Of a stretch of 64,000 nucleotides of DNA, positions 10,201-21,869 are shown in pieces (within the stretch, counting starts at the first letter, position 1; every line of letters begins with the position of its first letter). Origin of the DNA: Anagrus nilaparvatae (lineage: Eukaryota; Arthropoda; Insecta; Hymenoptera; Mymaridae). The notes below the pieces were generated by a model, which ran no database searches, was not told the DNA's origin, and saw only the letters and a program-made list of their open reading frames with translations. The stretch spans positions 23,656,001 to 23,720,000 of the forward strand of contig JAKSXM010000147.1 in assembly GCA_022575985.1 (NCBI GenBank). The letters are read 5' to 3'. The translations under genes were made by a program, and so were the position numbers.

Positions 10201-12645
10201 CCTATATGCACTCCTTAAAATTAAAAAAAAGTTGTTTCTTAAATGATCTTGTACTTGCGGGGGAAATGGGGTGAAAATCCCCCCTTTTCATTTAAGCATA
10301 TTCTACTTTCCGGGACTTTGTTTCTAACATACTCCTGAATACAATGCAATCGGTTTTCACTCGATTTATCCCCTTTCATAATTACGTAGAGGTGGTTTCA
10401 CGGATATACCTGGACTATTTTTGTAAATAATATTTATAAGCATATTTATTCATTTAAATGAATTAATTTATAATATTGCTTATAAAAAAATAAATAAACG
10501 TAAGTAAAAAATAATAAAAAAGTCAATATTTATCCACTAGTTTTTTTCTTATGATAGAAAATGTCGACAACAATTTTATTATAATTTAAATGTTTTTTTT
10601 TCGGGTTTAGGGACTTGGAATATTTTTGATTTAGGGAATCAGAATAGTTTAGGTTTTTCAGCATTTATTTTTTCAGTTATGTTAATAATGTTTAGCTTTC
10701 TTTTTAGGTATATTTACTGCACTTTTAATTTTTAAATGTAATCTAGAAGCCCTTTTCCTAATTTTAATTAATTCACTACTTTTTTCAATTTTATATGTCA
10801 TTTTTGTTAAAAAACTTTGCTTTAGGTTTTAATTTTGTAAATAAACAAGGATCATATGTTTTATGTAAAACTATTATGCGCTTGCGCAGAGGGGCACGCC
10901 ATGTAGGGGACTGGAAATCGCCGCGTGACACATCTTGCTAGGCCCAGTTCTCATCGGGATACTGCTTCCTGTCTTTTTGGATTCTTTCCAAGCAGGTTTT
11001 TGGAAAGATCATCGCACTCAGTCAATCCTGATAAAACTTGCTGATGATATTTGCATGGGCATGGACAAGAAATTTGCTACATTGTTATTGCAGTTTGATT
11101 TCTCGAAGGCCTTCGATAATGTTTCTCCATCGAAACTTCTTAAAAAACTTATTGGAATATTGGTTTTTCTAGATCATCATTATCTTGGTTCTGGTCATAC
11201 CTCTGTGGACGATCAATGTGTGTGTCATCAAAATCTATAACATCTAATTTCTGCGATACAAATATTGGAGATTCCCAAGGATATCGATTCTTGAGCCACT
11301 CCTCTTTTGCATTTATATGAACGCTCCACTTAAGTGATGATATAACATTCATTCAGACTATTATACGCCGATCTGCAGATATATGTCCAGGTCTGATCCA
11401 AGTTCCTACTAACCGCATCGAAGAAGGTATTGCATACCTTTCGGAACGAGCTATAAAAGTGGCAGCATGGGATGATGCAAATAATTTATCTATAAACATA
11501 AAGAAAACATAAGCGATTGTTTTTGGTTCTTCTACCACAGTTAATCTTTTAAGAAATTAAATATTTTCAAAATCGTTGTCAACGATAGTGGTGCTTGTGT
11601 TCCCTTTGTGGATGAGGTTGTCAGTCTTGATATTACCTTAGACTCTAGTTTATGTTCGCAAATAACAAAGGTAAACAAAAAAGTAAACAGTATATTGTAT
11701 GGTCTTAGGCTTATCAAATCTTGTACCTTTGAAGCACTTCGTAAGTGTCTCAGCGACTCTTGTGATTCCCTATTTGAATTACTGCTCAGCAGTTTATTCT
11801 GATATTTCTAATGAACTGAGTGGACAATTACAGAGACTCACTAATTCGGGTATTGGGTACATTTTTGGTTTGAGACGACAAGAACACATTACATCATACA
11901 GCAAGCGTCTTGGTTGGATGCTTAACGTGACCAGAACTGACTACTTCACATCCCTTTGCTATGATATCTATCCCTTACTATAGACTTGTACGTATGAGAG
12001 AACCTTCTTTTTTTGAACCATACAAATCAGACAAACCTACTAGAGGTCCCCGTAAAGATCTTAAAGTTCCCCTAGTACCCACTGACTGGGGTCTATACTC
12101 CTTTTAAGTAAATTACGCGAATCTATGGAATTTGATTCCTCCCTATATAAGGGATTTACCAACCTATTCTCGCTTTAAAAGGAGTATCAGACTTCACGTT
12201 CATAAATTAGAGAATGCACAGTAGTGTTGGCGGCATTTGTATACAAACACCTTGTAATTGGCTATGTGCTATTTATATTTACTATTTACTTATTAACAGT
12301 TAACTATTGACTAGTCTTCAGTATTATGTAATCAATTATTTTAAATTTTCTTTTATTTAACTTAATTTTATGTACAGATTATATTTTAAAACCATTCAGT
12401 ATTACTTAATTAATTATTGTAAATTTTTCTTTTATTTAATTTTAATTTTATGCACATATTAAATTTTTTGAAATATATTTATATATATTGCAAATTATAT
12501 TTACTTCTATTGATTCATTTAGTTATTATATTACATATTATATTGTATACATGATTGATAATTGAGTGTGTTGAACATTTTGTATTTTGTAGTTGGTGAA
12601 TAATAATAATAATAATATTGTAACAATTATATAATTTTCTCAGTG

Positions 12646-14505
12646 TAGTATATTAAATAAAACTGTTTCTAATTCTAAAACTCCAGAATATGATTTCAAC
12701 ACCGGACTAACACTTCCTGATTGCTGCAAACATTTATAATGCATTAAGAAAAACCTAACAAACAAACAAACAAACAATGAATAAATTAGTTTTGAATCCT
12801 ATGAAATAATTTTCGGCACTTCTTTTAATTTAAATATCTTTCACAATCTAGTTTATTACCCAGTTTATCATTGTTTTTTGCACTCCTTACTATTAATACC
12901 AGGTACCTCCATCCTGTACACTGTCGTTAAAATATTTTCATCTACATCAAAATTATCTGCACAAATCATCAAAATAAAATAACAAGTCTATCTTTATAAA
13001 TTAAAATTAAAAACTTTTTGTAAACTTCGATTACTTGAGTATAGTATCTCTTGATATATTTTTTCCTAAATTTCTTTATTTGCCAGTTTTTTTACAGAAA
13101 GCATCTACAGTATCAACCAAAGTGAGTTTTCCATTGCTAAAATTCGGTTTGTCTTTTACTTTTAAAATTAGTGAAATAGATTTCATATAAAATAATACTG
13201 CTTCTCACATTACCGTTCTTCATGATGATACCTAAATCTAACTACCTCAAAAACAAAATCCAAATTTATATGCCTACGATTGCAGCCACAAGCTAAGTTA
13301 ATGCTTATTGTAAAAATTATTATTTAAATTAAAATCTTTTATAAATGGGTATTTATTTAACTTTATTTACTATTACACTTTTTAAAACAATGAAGGATAT
13401 TATTTTTTAAACGTAGCAATTTCTATTTTTATTATAAATTTCAAAGGGTTTAGAATAAAAAAACTGAGGAAAAAAATACTTCTTTTTTGAACAATATTTT
13501 TATTAATAACAATGGAGTAAACAATAAATATCAATATCGTTTTCACTTAATCTTTTATTGTATTTTATCAATTGTAATAATAAAAATTTAAAATACATTT
13601 TTCAAATCGATAAAAAAAACAGAATAGAAATTTATATCAAGTGTTCTGTTTTTTTTTTAATATTTATTTGGAATCTTTTTTTTTGTCAATTTTTCTTTAT
13701 ATTATTTTCGTAATAAATTCTCTCTCTCTTTCTTTCTTCATCTAGATTTTCTGCTCAACGTACCATAATGTACACTTTTCTCTCAAAAGCATTCAGCCAT
13801 CCTTATATTTCTTTATAGTTTGTTCACGACGACTTCCTTTGTTTCTGCTTGTGTACACTTTGTTCTTCCTTTTTTTTTTATTTATATGCTATTTAATCTT
13901 TTTTTTTTTATTTTTGTACGGGAAACCCTCAGGAATATTTGCCACTTTGTCGATCCAACTATAATTCTTGCAATCCATCGCCTGCGGTAACATATTTTTT
14001 TTGTTTTGAAGCTATTAACCATCGGTAAAAACTTTATAGCTAGTTAATTTTGGCACAAAAATAAGCATGATCACTCAATTATTGGGTTTTTGACAAATTA
14101 AAAAATTGAAATGAGAATAACTAAATTGATTTTACAACATATCCTGAAATATCCTGCTTGGGGTTTTGTATTCTAAAAACCTTGCTCAAAATAAATATAT
14201 GGAGAAACTTTATTTGTCAAAAACAAAAGAGTAAATATATTATAGAGTAAATATATTTGATTGACCATAGCAGTATTTTTCTTGTGTTTGCTCGGTAGTC
14301 ATAAAACATGTTCCATGCAGGTTATTTTTATGGATTAAATTTTTGAAACTGAAAATTTTAGCTGAAGCTGAAGCTAAGAACTGGGCTCTACAGATATACC
14401 AGAAATCTTAAATATCCTTCAAACCAAGCTTCAAACTATAATTTTATTGCTTCAGATTTTTTGCCCTAAGATGATTTATACCTGTTTAATTTTGTGTTCA
14501 ATATA
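12646..14505. other. AT-rich intergenic DNA with simple repeats, no gene seen
   Basis: A short (AAAC)n stretch lies at about 12757-12775 and a CT-rich stretch at about 13720-13745. There is no convincing reading frame, RNA gene or inverted-repeat border. Confidence 0.55.
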
Positions 14506-15222
14506 CTCCAGAGAAAATCCGGGGGGGGGGGGGTGGAGTTACGGTTGCGAATACGAGATTTGCTCTAGTATAGGTTTTTTGGGTCGCTGAACACGAAAAT
14601 CGGGGTATTGGCTAAGAAAATGGGGCTTCACCCTTAAATTTGCAAAAACTACCCCCCAAAAGGGGTTTTTTTTTATGTATTGGCGTTCTAAGTCGATGGA
14701 TTTATCCAAGAATTGGTTTCTAAGGGTTTTTTGGGTCACTAATTAAGAATCTCAATGATTTTTGAAGGTAAAATTAATATTTGATTCACTAAAGTTTTTT
14801 GGGTCGCTGAAAACGATTTTCATGGATTTTTTTATGAATAATTAATCGAGTAATTAATATATCACCCCTAAATTACCGAAAACTACCCCCAAAAGGGGTG
14901 TTTTTGCTGTTTCTGCACTTTTTGCGCCAAGATTAGGTCCACAAGGGTTTTTTGGGTCGCTGAAAACGAATTTCATGGATTTTTTAATGAAAAATTAATA
15001 TTTTACCCTTATATTAGCTAAAACTACCCTCAAAAGACGAATACATCAAAAATACCCCCTTTTGGGGGTAGTTTTTGCAAATTTAAGGGTGAAGCCCCAT
15101 TTTCTTAGCCAAATGACCCCGATTTTCGTGTTCAGCGACCCAAAATACCTTTACTAGAGCAAATCTCGTATTCGCCACCGTAATTAGACTTAAGTCCACC
15201 CAAACCCGTATTTTCTCTGGAG
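14506..15222. mobile_element. 717 bp foldback element, TA-flanked, with internal GGGTCGCTGAA units
   Basis: CTCCAGAGAAAAT at 14506 pairs with its reverse complement ending at 15222, and both ends are flanked by TA. Blocks inside the arms also pair: GGGTCGCTGAACACGAAAAT, then AAAATGGGGCTTCACCC, then the AAACTACCCCC/GGGGGTAGTTT pair. The motif TTTTTTGGGTCGCTGAA is repeated directly about every 150 bp (near 14575, 14800, 14950). It shares that motif with the 8-10 kb array and with the 26 kb fragment. A 13-G run at 14521 lies where the right arm has CCCAAACCCG. No functional reading frame. Confidence 0.78.
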
Positions 15223-18200
15223 TAATAATTTATTCCAGAAAATAAGTTTTGAATAACAATTGATAAATCATTCGAAAAACTTGACATAAATATTAAAAAT
15301 TTTCAATCAAAAACCAATGCATCAAAATAATTTTCAAAGCCACAAAAAATAATTTTTTTTAATTTACGATTTTATATTCTGTCAATTTTATCATACAATA
15401 CATCACATGTATACTTGAAATCAGAACAAAAAAAAATGTATTTTATTTTTTCAGTTAATATTGTATTCACAAGTGTATTCAGAAATAAATAACAATGATT
15501 TATACAGTGTAATCCACTTGAAATTTGAATTGAAACTAACGAATGCCATATCAGAAATAATAAACAATTTTTATTTTTCATTCTGTCAAATAAGTTTATG
15601 AAAAAAAGTTTTTAAAAAATCCACTAACACGTTAGCACAAACTTTAGTAAATACGTATAGCCAATGGTTTTATGTCCTTTTTTCTGCACATAAATATTTT
15701 TTAACTAAAAATTATATGATATAAAAAGATAAATAAAATTACCCATGTCTCATTTAATAATTTTATTTACTCAGGCAAATAATATTAGAGTGTTTGTTGT
15801 TATCGTTGCTGGTTTTTTAAAATGTGAAAAAGGCAAGTATAGTATGTAAATATTTGTTTTCTAATTATATATAAAAATTATTATGCAAATAAATGGAACG
15901 TGAAAATATAAAAATATCTAAAAATAAAAGAAAATTTAATAATTAGCTTTATTAAAAATAAATAAACCTGATCAAATTTAATTAAGCGAATTTGTTAAAT
16001 TCCACGAAATTTTATACCCTAACCTCAATATTTTATAATTTTTGATGATATACCATGGAATCAGATAAAAACATATAATATGTGGGTGTGGGTCGGTCTG
16101 CGCATAAAATTGTATGTACAAAATAAAATCTACATAACGGTAAATACAAAAAAAACACACAATAGTTCTACGAAAGAATAAAAGAGGAAATGATTCTGAA
16201 TTTAATTTATACAGTATTATTTGTATTTATAGTACTAAAACAAAATTTACTAATATTTCTTCTAAATTTTAAGTATTCTAATAAATTTTTTGATGTTCTT
16301 GACATTCGAGTGCAGTCGCACAATATACTATTATGATTTTTGGCTTCTGTCCAATTTTAGTATTTTACCACGAAAAAAAAGAAAGTTAGAGTTCCAGGAA
16401 ATTTTTTTCAATTTATTCAAATGAAGTTTACATTTTTTTCATCTTCTTCTATCTATAATAAATCATCAGGTCATTAGATTATTAAATTTTACCTTTTTTT
16501 ATAAATGTTTGCGCATAATTTAATTATGTAATATTTATTTTGTTATTCTTTAAAAATATAAAGAAATGATTAAATTTTTATCAATTTTTATATTGACATA
16601 GCATGATATAAAGAAATATCTTAATTTTTTTCGCTTACAATAACAAATACTCGAGTTTTTATTGGTGTGTGCGAAATAAATTACTCATTTTATTTATTTT
16701 TTAAACTGCGCGAGTACTTACACATGCAAGACTGATAAAATTAAAAGATAGAAATACGACTGTATTTTTTTCATGAAAAACAGTATTTTATTGAGAAAAA
16801 AACTTTTCACTTTAATTTATATACAAGTACTTAATTTTTTTTATAAAGTTCCCTACTATAAGAGTCTTATAAAACTATAAATAAAAAAGCCCAAGCAATA
16901 AATCATAAAGGAAAACAGCTATTATTTTTTTTGAGAATTGAGTTAATTCCGGAAAAGAAGGAGGATAAAATTTAAATATTTTTCAGACAAGCAATTCAAG
17001 ATCAATTTTAGAAAAAATATAAAACTTCCACAATACATTATTAACTGACAAAACTTCAAACAAAAACTTATAAATCTCCCAAACAAAATAGGCGCCCTTT
17101 TTAATAATTTTCGAATCAGTTTATAAATTTATGCTTTAATTCTAGATCAAAAGGAAAATGTTTAAATTCTTTGCAAAAGCTTTTCAATCCTTTCGTGGAT
17201 AAATTAGTGAGGAAACCTTTCCAGATTATCCTCAAAATTCCTCATAAAATTATTCGCGCGCGCATCTGATGGTACTATATGGTGAAAATTCCATTTTACA
17301 CATTTTCTCTCTTATGTGCTTCTCTGTACTTTCGCAAAGCATGTACAAACCTTTAAAAAATATTTAAGCACCTAAAAAAAGTACAAGCACAAAAAAAAAT
17401 TTAGAAAATAATTTCAAAAATCTGAAAGTAAATGATGTATTTCCGGATCATTTATCCTAAAATAGAGTGGGTTTAACTGAAGAACAAAAAAAAATAACAA
17501 TTTGAAAATCATCAATAATAGAAATTTAATGAGAAATAAAACATGAAAATTGTAATATATCCGCGCACGCGCTTACAAAATTTTCGCTCCCATTGCCCCG
17601 GCGGGGTGGCGGCGCGCCTTCTTCCTCATCATGCAAAAGGTTCCCCGCGTATCGATCCCGGGTGGCAAGCAAGAGAAAGCATGTATAATACGTATAAAGA
17701 TTACATACACATAAATAATACCTAATCCAATAGTAACATATATTGTAAATACATCATAACAGTTCCCTGTGTATTTATGCAAAAATTTAATAGGTACACA
17801 CATAAATTAGTCATTAACATAATATTGAGCTTTTTCCTTTGTCAAAAAATTTATTTACTATCTCATTATTTTAACATAATAAACATTATGAGTACAGTTA
17901 TGAAATTTGCATTAGCTGTATTTTATCATTTCTAATGCTCTCGACTGCTTATATGAAAAGTTATCACTCGGTTAGGTTATACCTATAATTCTTTTGCTCC
18001 TTTTTCCTCTCACCGGTTTTTCGTTCATTATTTTTCCTTTTTTTATAAAACAGTTTTGTTGTACTATTTATTATTTTAAAAATATATTACACGCTACAGT
18101 AAGTATTAAATATAATTACACTTGCGTGCAAAGTACAAATCGTTTATAAACAAAAATCTTTTCTTTTAACAAAGTTTTTTAAATTTTGACTCCGATTTTT

Positions 18201-20948
18201 CTCAATCATTATAATGTGTAAAAAACAACAATTAATAAATTCAATATTTTTTTCTATATGAAGTAAAAAAATTTGGAGCAGATGTTTCTTTTAAATCATT
18301 TATATAAATACTTTTTAAGAAATAGACACTTTTTGGGGTGGGACCAACCTTAAATACTATTTGTTAGCACCCCAAAATTTGTAAGATATTACATGGTGAC
18401 TTAAGTAAATTTTGTATAGAAGTTTTTAGTTAACTTGAATTAAATAAATTATAATAATACATGAAAAAAAGTAATAAACAATGAATTATCTTGCAAATAC
18501 ATTGTCAAAGATGTTATCTAAAGAAAAAGATATCAAGTATAGCAACCCCTAAAAACTTGACTGTCCGGCACAATCAATGTACCGGAAAAATTTATTTGTT
18601 TTCATCTTTCTTACCTTCGTTCGTTCAGTTTTTTTATCATTCAAGCAGGATTATAACTAAATAACAAAGCAATATCACTTTAGTAATTATTTTATGCACA
18701 CAAACACACACTTTTCTGCACTCGCGCGCATTCGCGACGCTGAAATAAAAAAAGAAAAACTAGCGAAAAACGATGTATCAAAAAATCAACAAACAGTATA
18801 TTTTTGCTCGACGAAGAGCCGAGCCCGACTGACAGGGAAAATGGGAACGAAGCGCCAAAGAGATTGGTTTAAATAAAATAAGAGGGGAAAATGTGAAAGG
18901 GACTCTACCAAGCCCGTGATAAAGACAGAGAGCAATATAGGGAGCCAATAACCGCTAATACCACACATGTTTTCTGCTGTACATTAACTTTCTTCTGTAG
19001 GGAGGGGGAAGAAACCGGGTAATTCAAACTTTTTTTATAATCACAACACCACATCACCATACCATGCTATAGATTTTTATTTTGTGTTATCATACAAATA
19101 CTATTTCTAATCAAAGTAATTTCATCAATAATAAAAAATAAATAGTATCAGGATTACGAAAAAATAAATTTTTTAAATAAACATTTTAATGAAAGTAGGT
19201 ATTTTTGAAGTAAGCATAAAATAATTTTTTTTTTTCATTTTGAGGTACTTACTTAAATTGCAAATTTTAAGTCGTTCACTGAATGCTTTAAAAAAAATTT
19301 TCAATTTTGCTTATAGAATAACAAATAAATAAATTAAAAAAAAAAAAATAATGACCCATTTCAATAGCCAAGAAAATTTCCGACATAAACTAGTACTTAA
19401 AAATTATGTATTCTAAATAGAATTGAATAGAATAGAAAACCTAAAACTCCTTCGACAACTACATTGGTCATTTTCAGTGTCCGCCTGATCGGGTTAAGAA
19501 TGAAAAAATCTTTAACGGCAAATATTAGGTTCCAACTACTTTACCTTAATTATTGTTATTATTATTATTTATTTTTACCAGTAAAAGTTAAAGTACATCT
19601 TAGCTCTTGGAATTACGGAGACTGAAAGTGTAACAAAACCAGTGTTTAAATAAATAGGTATCTGATACCTATTTATTTAAAAGACTGTATCCCTAAGAAA
19701 ATAAGCTTTCTACTTATAATAAGGCTAATAACTTTTTAATAAGGTTTTTTTATTTGGTCTTTTTTTTATATATTTTATTAGTTTTATCATACATAATTTT
19801 TTTTCTTTATTTTTATAAAAGTATTCAACAGAGTAGTGTCCTTATAAATATTAATATGTACTATACATAAATATATATACTTAAGGTTATCTTTTTATTT
19901 ACAAAATTTTTTTATTTTATATCTGTTAATATTAATATTATAATATAGTATTGTGCCATTATAATAATATAAATTTATGTGTTTGAAAGTGAAAGAAAAT
20001 TGTAAAATTATATCTAAGTCAAGATAATTACTATTTTCTTTCAGTCTTACATTTAAAAAATATTTATTTAATAAATTTATGTTGATAAAAAAATAATAAC
20101 AATATAATTGAACTCTGTAATAAAAATTTTATTTGACTAGTGTGACCTTACAAAACTATAAACATTTAAAAAATAACTTACATTTTTTTTAAACTTTTTA
20201 ACATATACAATTTCTTATAAATTTGGTCACACTTGCTCAAGAGTTTCAATCATTTTTCTTAGACTTGAGTCATCGATTGTTGTGTATTTCAAATTTACGC
20301 TTATGGAATGATTTATAAACTAGGATTGTTTTGCAAAAATATATCGCAAAAAAATTTTTTTACTCATTAAATAATATTTATATATTACATGTATATATAT
20401 ATAATTGTTTTATTTTAGTTATACTTAGCTTAGATTTTTATTTAAAAAAAATATAATACATTTACAATTTTTACTCAATTTTTTAATTTTAAAAACAAAA
20501 CTATTAGGATGCTTTAGTTTTGAAACAAGGTAATTTTATAATTATTTAAATTAAAATTTATATGCATATATATAATAAACATTTTTTGTGATAAAATTAT
20601 TTAATTAAATAAAAACAAATAGAATTATTTTTAAAAAATAAATTTTTTTAAAGTAAGAAAATATTTTTTATACTAATTTAAGTAGCTTATGATTTTTCTA
20701 CTTTAATGTCATTACTAAGATATTTAAGGCCACTAGTAATATGCGATACATATGTTATAGAAACATTTAAAAAATAAAAAGAATAATTGTCAGCATTATG
20801 AATTTTGCTGATTAATAAAAAAATTTATCATCGCTAAATATTTCAAATATTATTTCTGTATGAAGTAAATGAAATATTTAACTGAAGATTGTATCGAACT
20901 TAATTTGAATCCATTTACTTCAGAAATTATAAATAATTAGCGATTTAA
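15223..20948. other. Gene-poor AT-rich DNA with two GC-richer patches
   Basis: No gene could be supported in these 5.7 kb. Open frames near 15372, 15978, 17543, 17573, 18694 and 18786 have no recognisable domain. GC-richer patches occur at about 17560-17690 and 18710-18870. A short perfect palindrome (AAATAGGTATCTGATACCTATTT) lies at about 19650-19675. Confidence 0.5.
17560..17690. other. GC-rich island in AT-rich surroundings
   Basis: About 130 bp with CCCCGGCGGGGTGGCGGCGC, GGTTCCCCGCG and TCGATCCCGGGTGGC, very unlike the flanking composition. GGTTC...TCGATCCC faintly recalls a tRNA B-box, so a tRNA-derived SINE is possible, but no A-box or cloverleaf was found. It could also be part of an unannotated promoter or first exon. 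Confidence 0.3.
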
Positions 20949-21413
20949 GAGGGCTGGATGTCAGCCATTTTTTTAGTTCTCAACCAATCAGAGACTGGGT
21001 AAAATACTAATTTTGGCCACCAAAATACGGCTTTAATTTTCAATTAAATTAAAAAAGAAAATTGTCAAATTAATCTACATAAAATGAAAAATGTGGCTCT
21101 GCTTTTCCTAGGTTTGAGAAAATTTTCTTTCTCAGTTAAAAAATGAAAGAAAAGCTGCAGTACAATCTAACCAAAAAAATGAGTGAAGCAGACGACATTG
21201 GGGTTGCAATTTCATTTAATTTTTTGAGTATTAGGAAAATTTTGTAATATCTAGGAAAAGCAGAGACACGTTTTTCATTTTATGTAGATTAATTTAGCAA
21301 TTTTCTTTTTTAATTTAATTGAAAATTGGAGCCGTATTTTGGTGGCCAAAATTAATATTTTACCAAGTCTCTGATTGGTTGAGAGCTGAAAAAATGGCTG
21401 ACATCCAGCCCTC
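20949..21413. mobile_element. 465 bp foldback MITE with TTAA target duplication
   Basis: GAGGGCTGGATGTCAGCC at 20949 pairs with its reverse complement ending at 21413, and the arms stay complementary for over 150 bp, including TTTTGGTGGCCAAAAT-like and CATTTTATGTAGATTAAT blocks. Both ends are flanked by TTAA (20945-20948 and 21414-21417), the target site of piggyBac-like and some Kolobok elements. Non-coding. It lies ~450 bp past the stop codon of the USP gene. Confidence 0.85.
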
Positions 21414-21869
21414 TTAATTATAATGGTAAAAAATTTTATTCACATAAGCTCATTGACATTTAAAGAAAATAATTTTTTAAAGTTTTTATAATCAGCTATG
21501 CAGAAAATAAATGCTTCAATAAATATTTAATATACAGTATCAAAATACGGTATTTAATTTTACAATTATACTTTTAATAAAGAATTATCTGCAAGCTGAT
21601 TATATTTTTACTTTTTTAACAATTGTATTACAGAATTTTAGTTTTATTTTTTATTGTTTTTTATTCACTTAAAGGCTATTATAAATAAAAATAAAATATT
21701 TTTTCAAAATTCTTAATAAACTTACTATTATTTTAACTTAAATTCATTTGAAAAAAATTGTTTTATCGCCTTCGTTTGGTTCAGACTAATGAATATTAAT
21801 TTTCCAGGCACTATTTTTAAAAATTATTATTCAATACACAAAAGTCGTTAACTTGTTATTTATTGATTG

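Larger units (their letters stand above)
7939..10416. mobile_element. 2.5 kb foldback element with inverted tandem-repeat arms around a CXC reading frame
   Basis: AGTCCAGGTA at 7939 matches its reverse complement ending at 10416. The arms pair for roughly 290 bp (7939-8230 against 10120-10416). Inside each arm lie ~150 bp direct tandem units in opposite orientation: about three on the left and six on the right. A Cys-rich open frame (8621-8962) and ~300 bp of AT-rich DNA occupy the middle. Both sides are flanked by ATTTTT, a possible 6 bp target duplication, though such a sequence is common here. No transposase is present, so mobilisation in trans is inferred. Confidence 0.8.
7484..10940. mobile_element. 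TIR element inserted within the reverse-transcriptase gene
   Basis: TAGCAAG at 7484 and its reverse complement CTTGCTA ending at 10940 mark the ends. Beyond the tip, both sides share TCACGCGG followed by a spacer and CATGGCGTGCCCCT (7539-7580 and 10885-10930). This element separates two pieces of one reverse-transcriptase frame, which supports the borders. No transposase was seen. It contains a smaller MITE (7666-7894) and the large foldback element (7939-10416). A target duplication was not identified, and exact ends are good to a few bases. Confidence 0.65.
7304..12615 (+). pseudogene. Broken non-LTR retrotransposon (Jockey-like reverse transcriptase), in two pieces
   Basis: The first piece (about 7304-7478) translates to a reverse-transcriptase segment with ITPFLTKLFNVSLAQGFFP and the FRPIAL block. 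The second (about 10944-12225) resumes with LDSFQAGF, the FDFSKAFDNVSPSKLL palm motif, an IIYADDLQIY-like catalytic box near 11358-11385, then thumb and C-terminal parts (CTFEALRK, YLNYCSAVYSDI, a DLPTYSRFKRSIR-like end near 12150-12190). Frames change several times and stops are present, so it is dead. The 3' end runs into (TAA)n at about 12600. The 7.48-10.94 kb gap is filled by a DNA element. ORF1, endonuclease and 5' end were not found. Confidence 0.85.
6620..12645. mobile_element. Outermost Tc1/mariner-like TIR pair enclosing a transposon nest
   Basis: A perfect 20 bp terminal inverted repeat, CACTGAGAAAATTATATAAT, starts at 6620 and its reverse complement ends at 12645. Both ends are flanked by TA, the target duplication of the Tc1/mariner superfamily. 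No mariner transposase was seen, so this was probably a small MITE swollen by later insertions: a non-LTR retrotransposon whose 3' (TAA)n tail (about 12600-12615) abuts the right end, and elements inside that. Confidence 0.8.

Noticed and set aside
11149..11538. Two minus-strand open frames inside the retrotransposon
   Set aside because: They overlap the plus-strand reverse-transcriptase catalytic region, whose translation matches a known family; the antisense frames match nothing.
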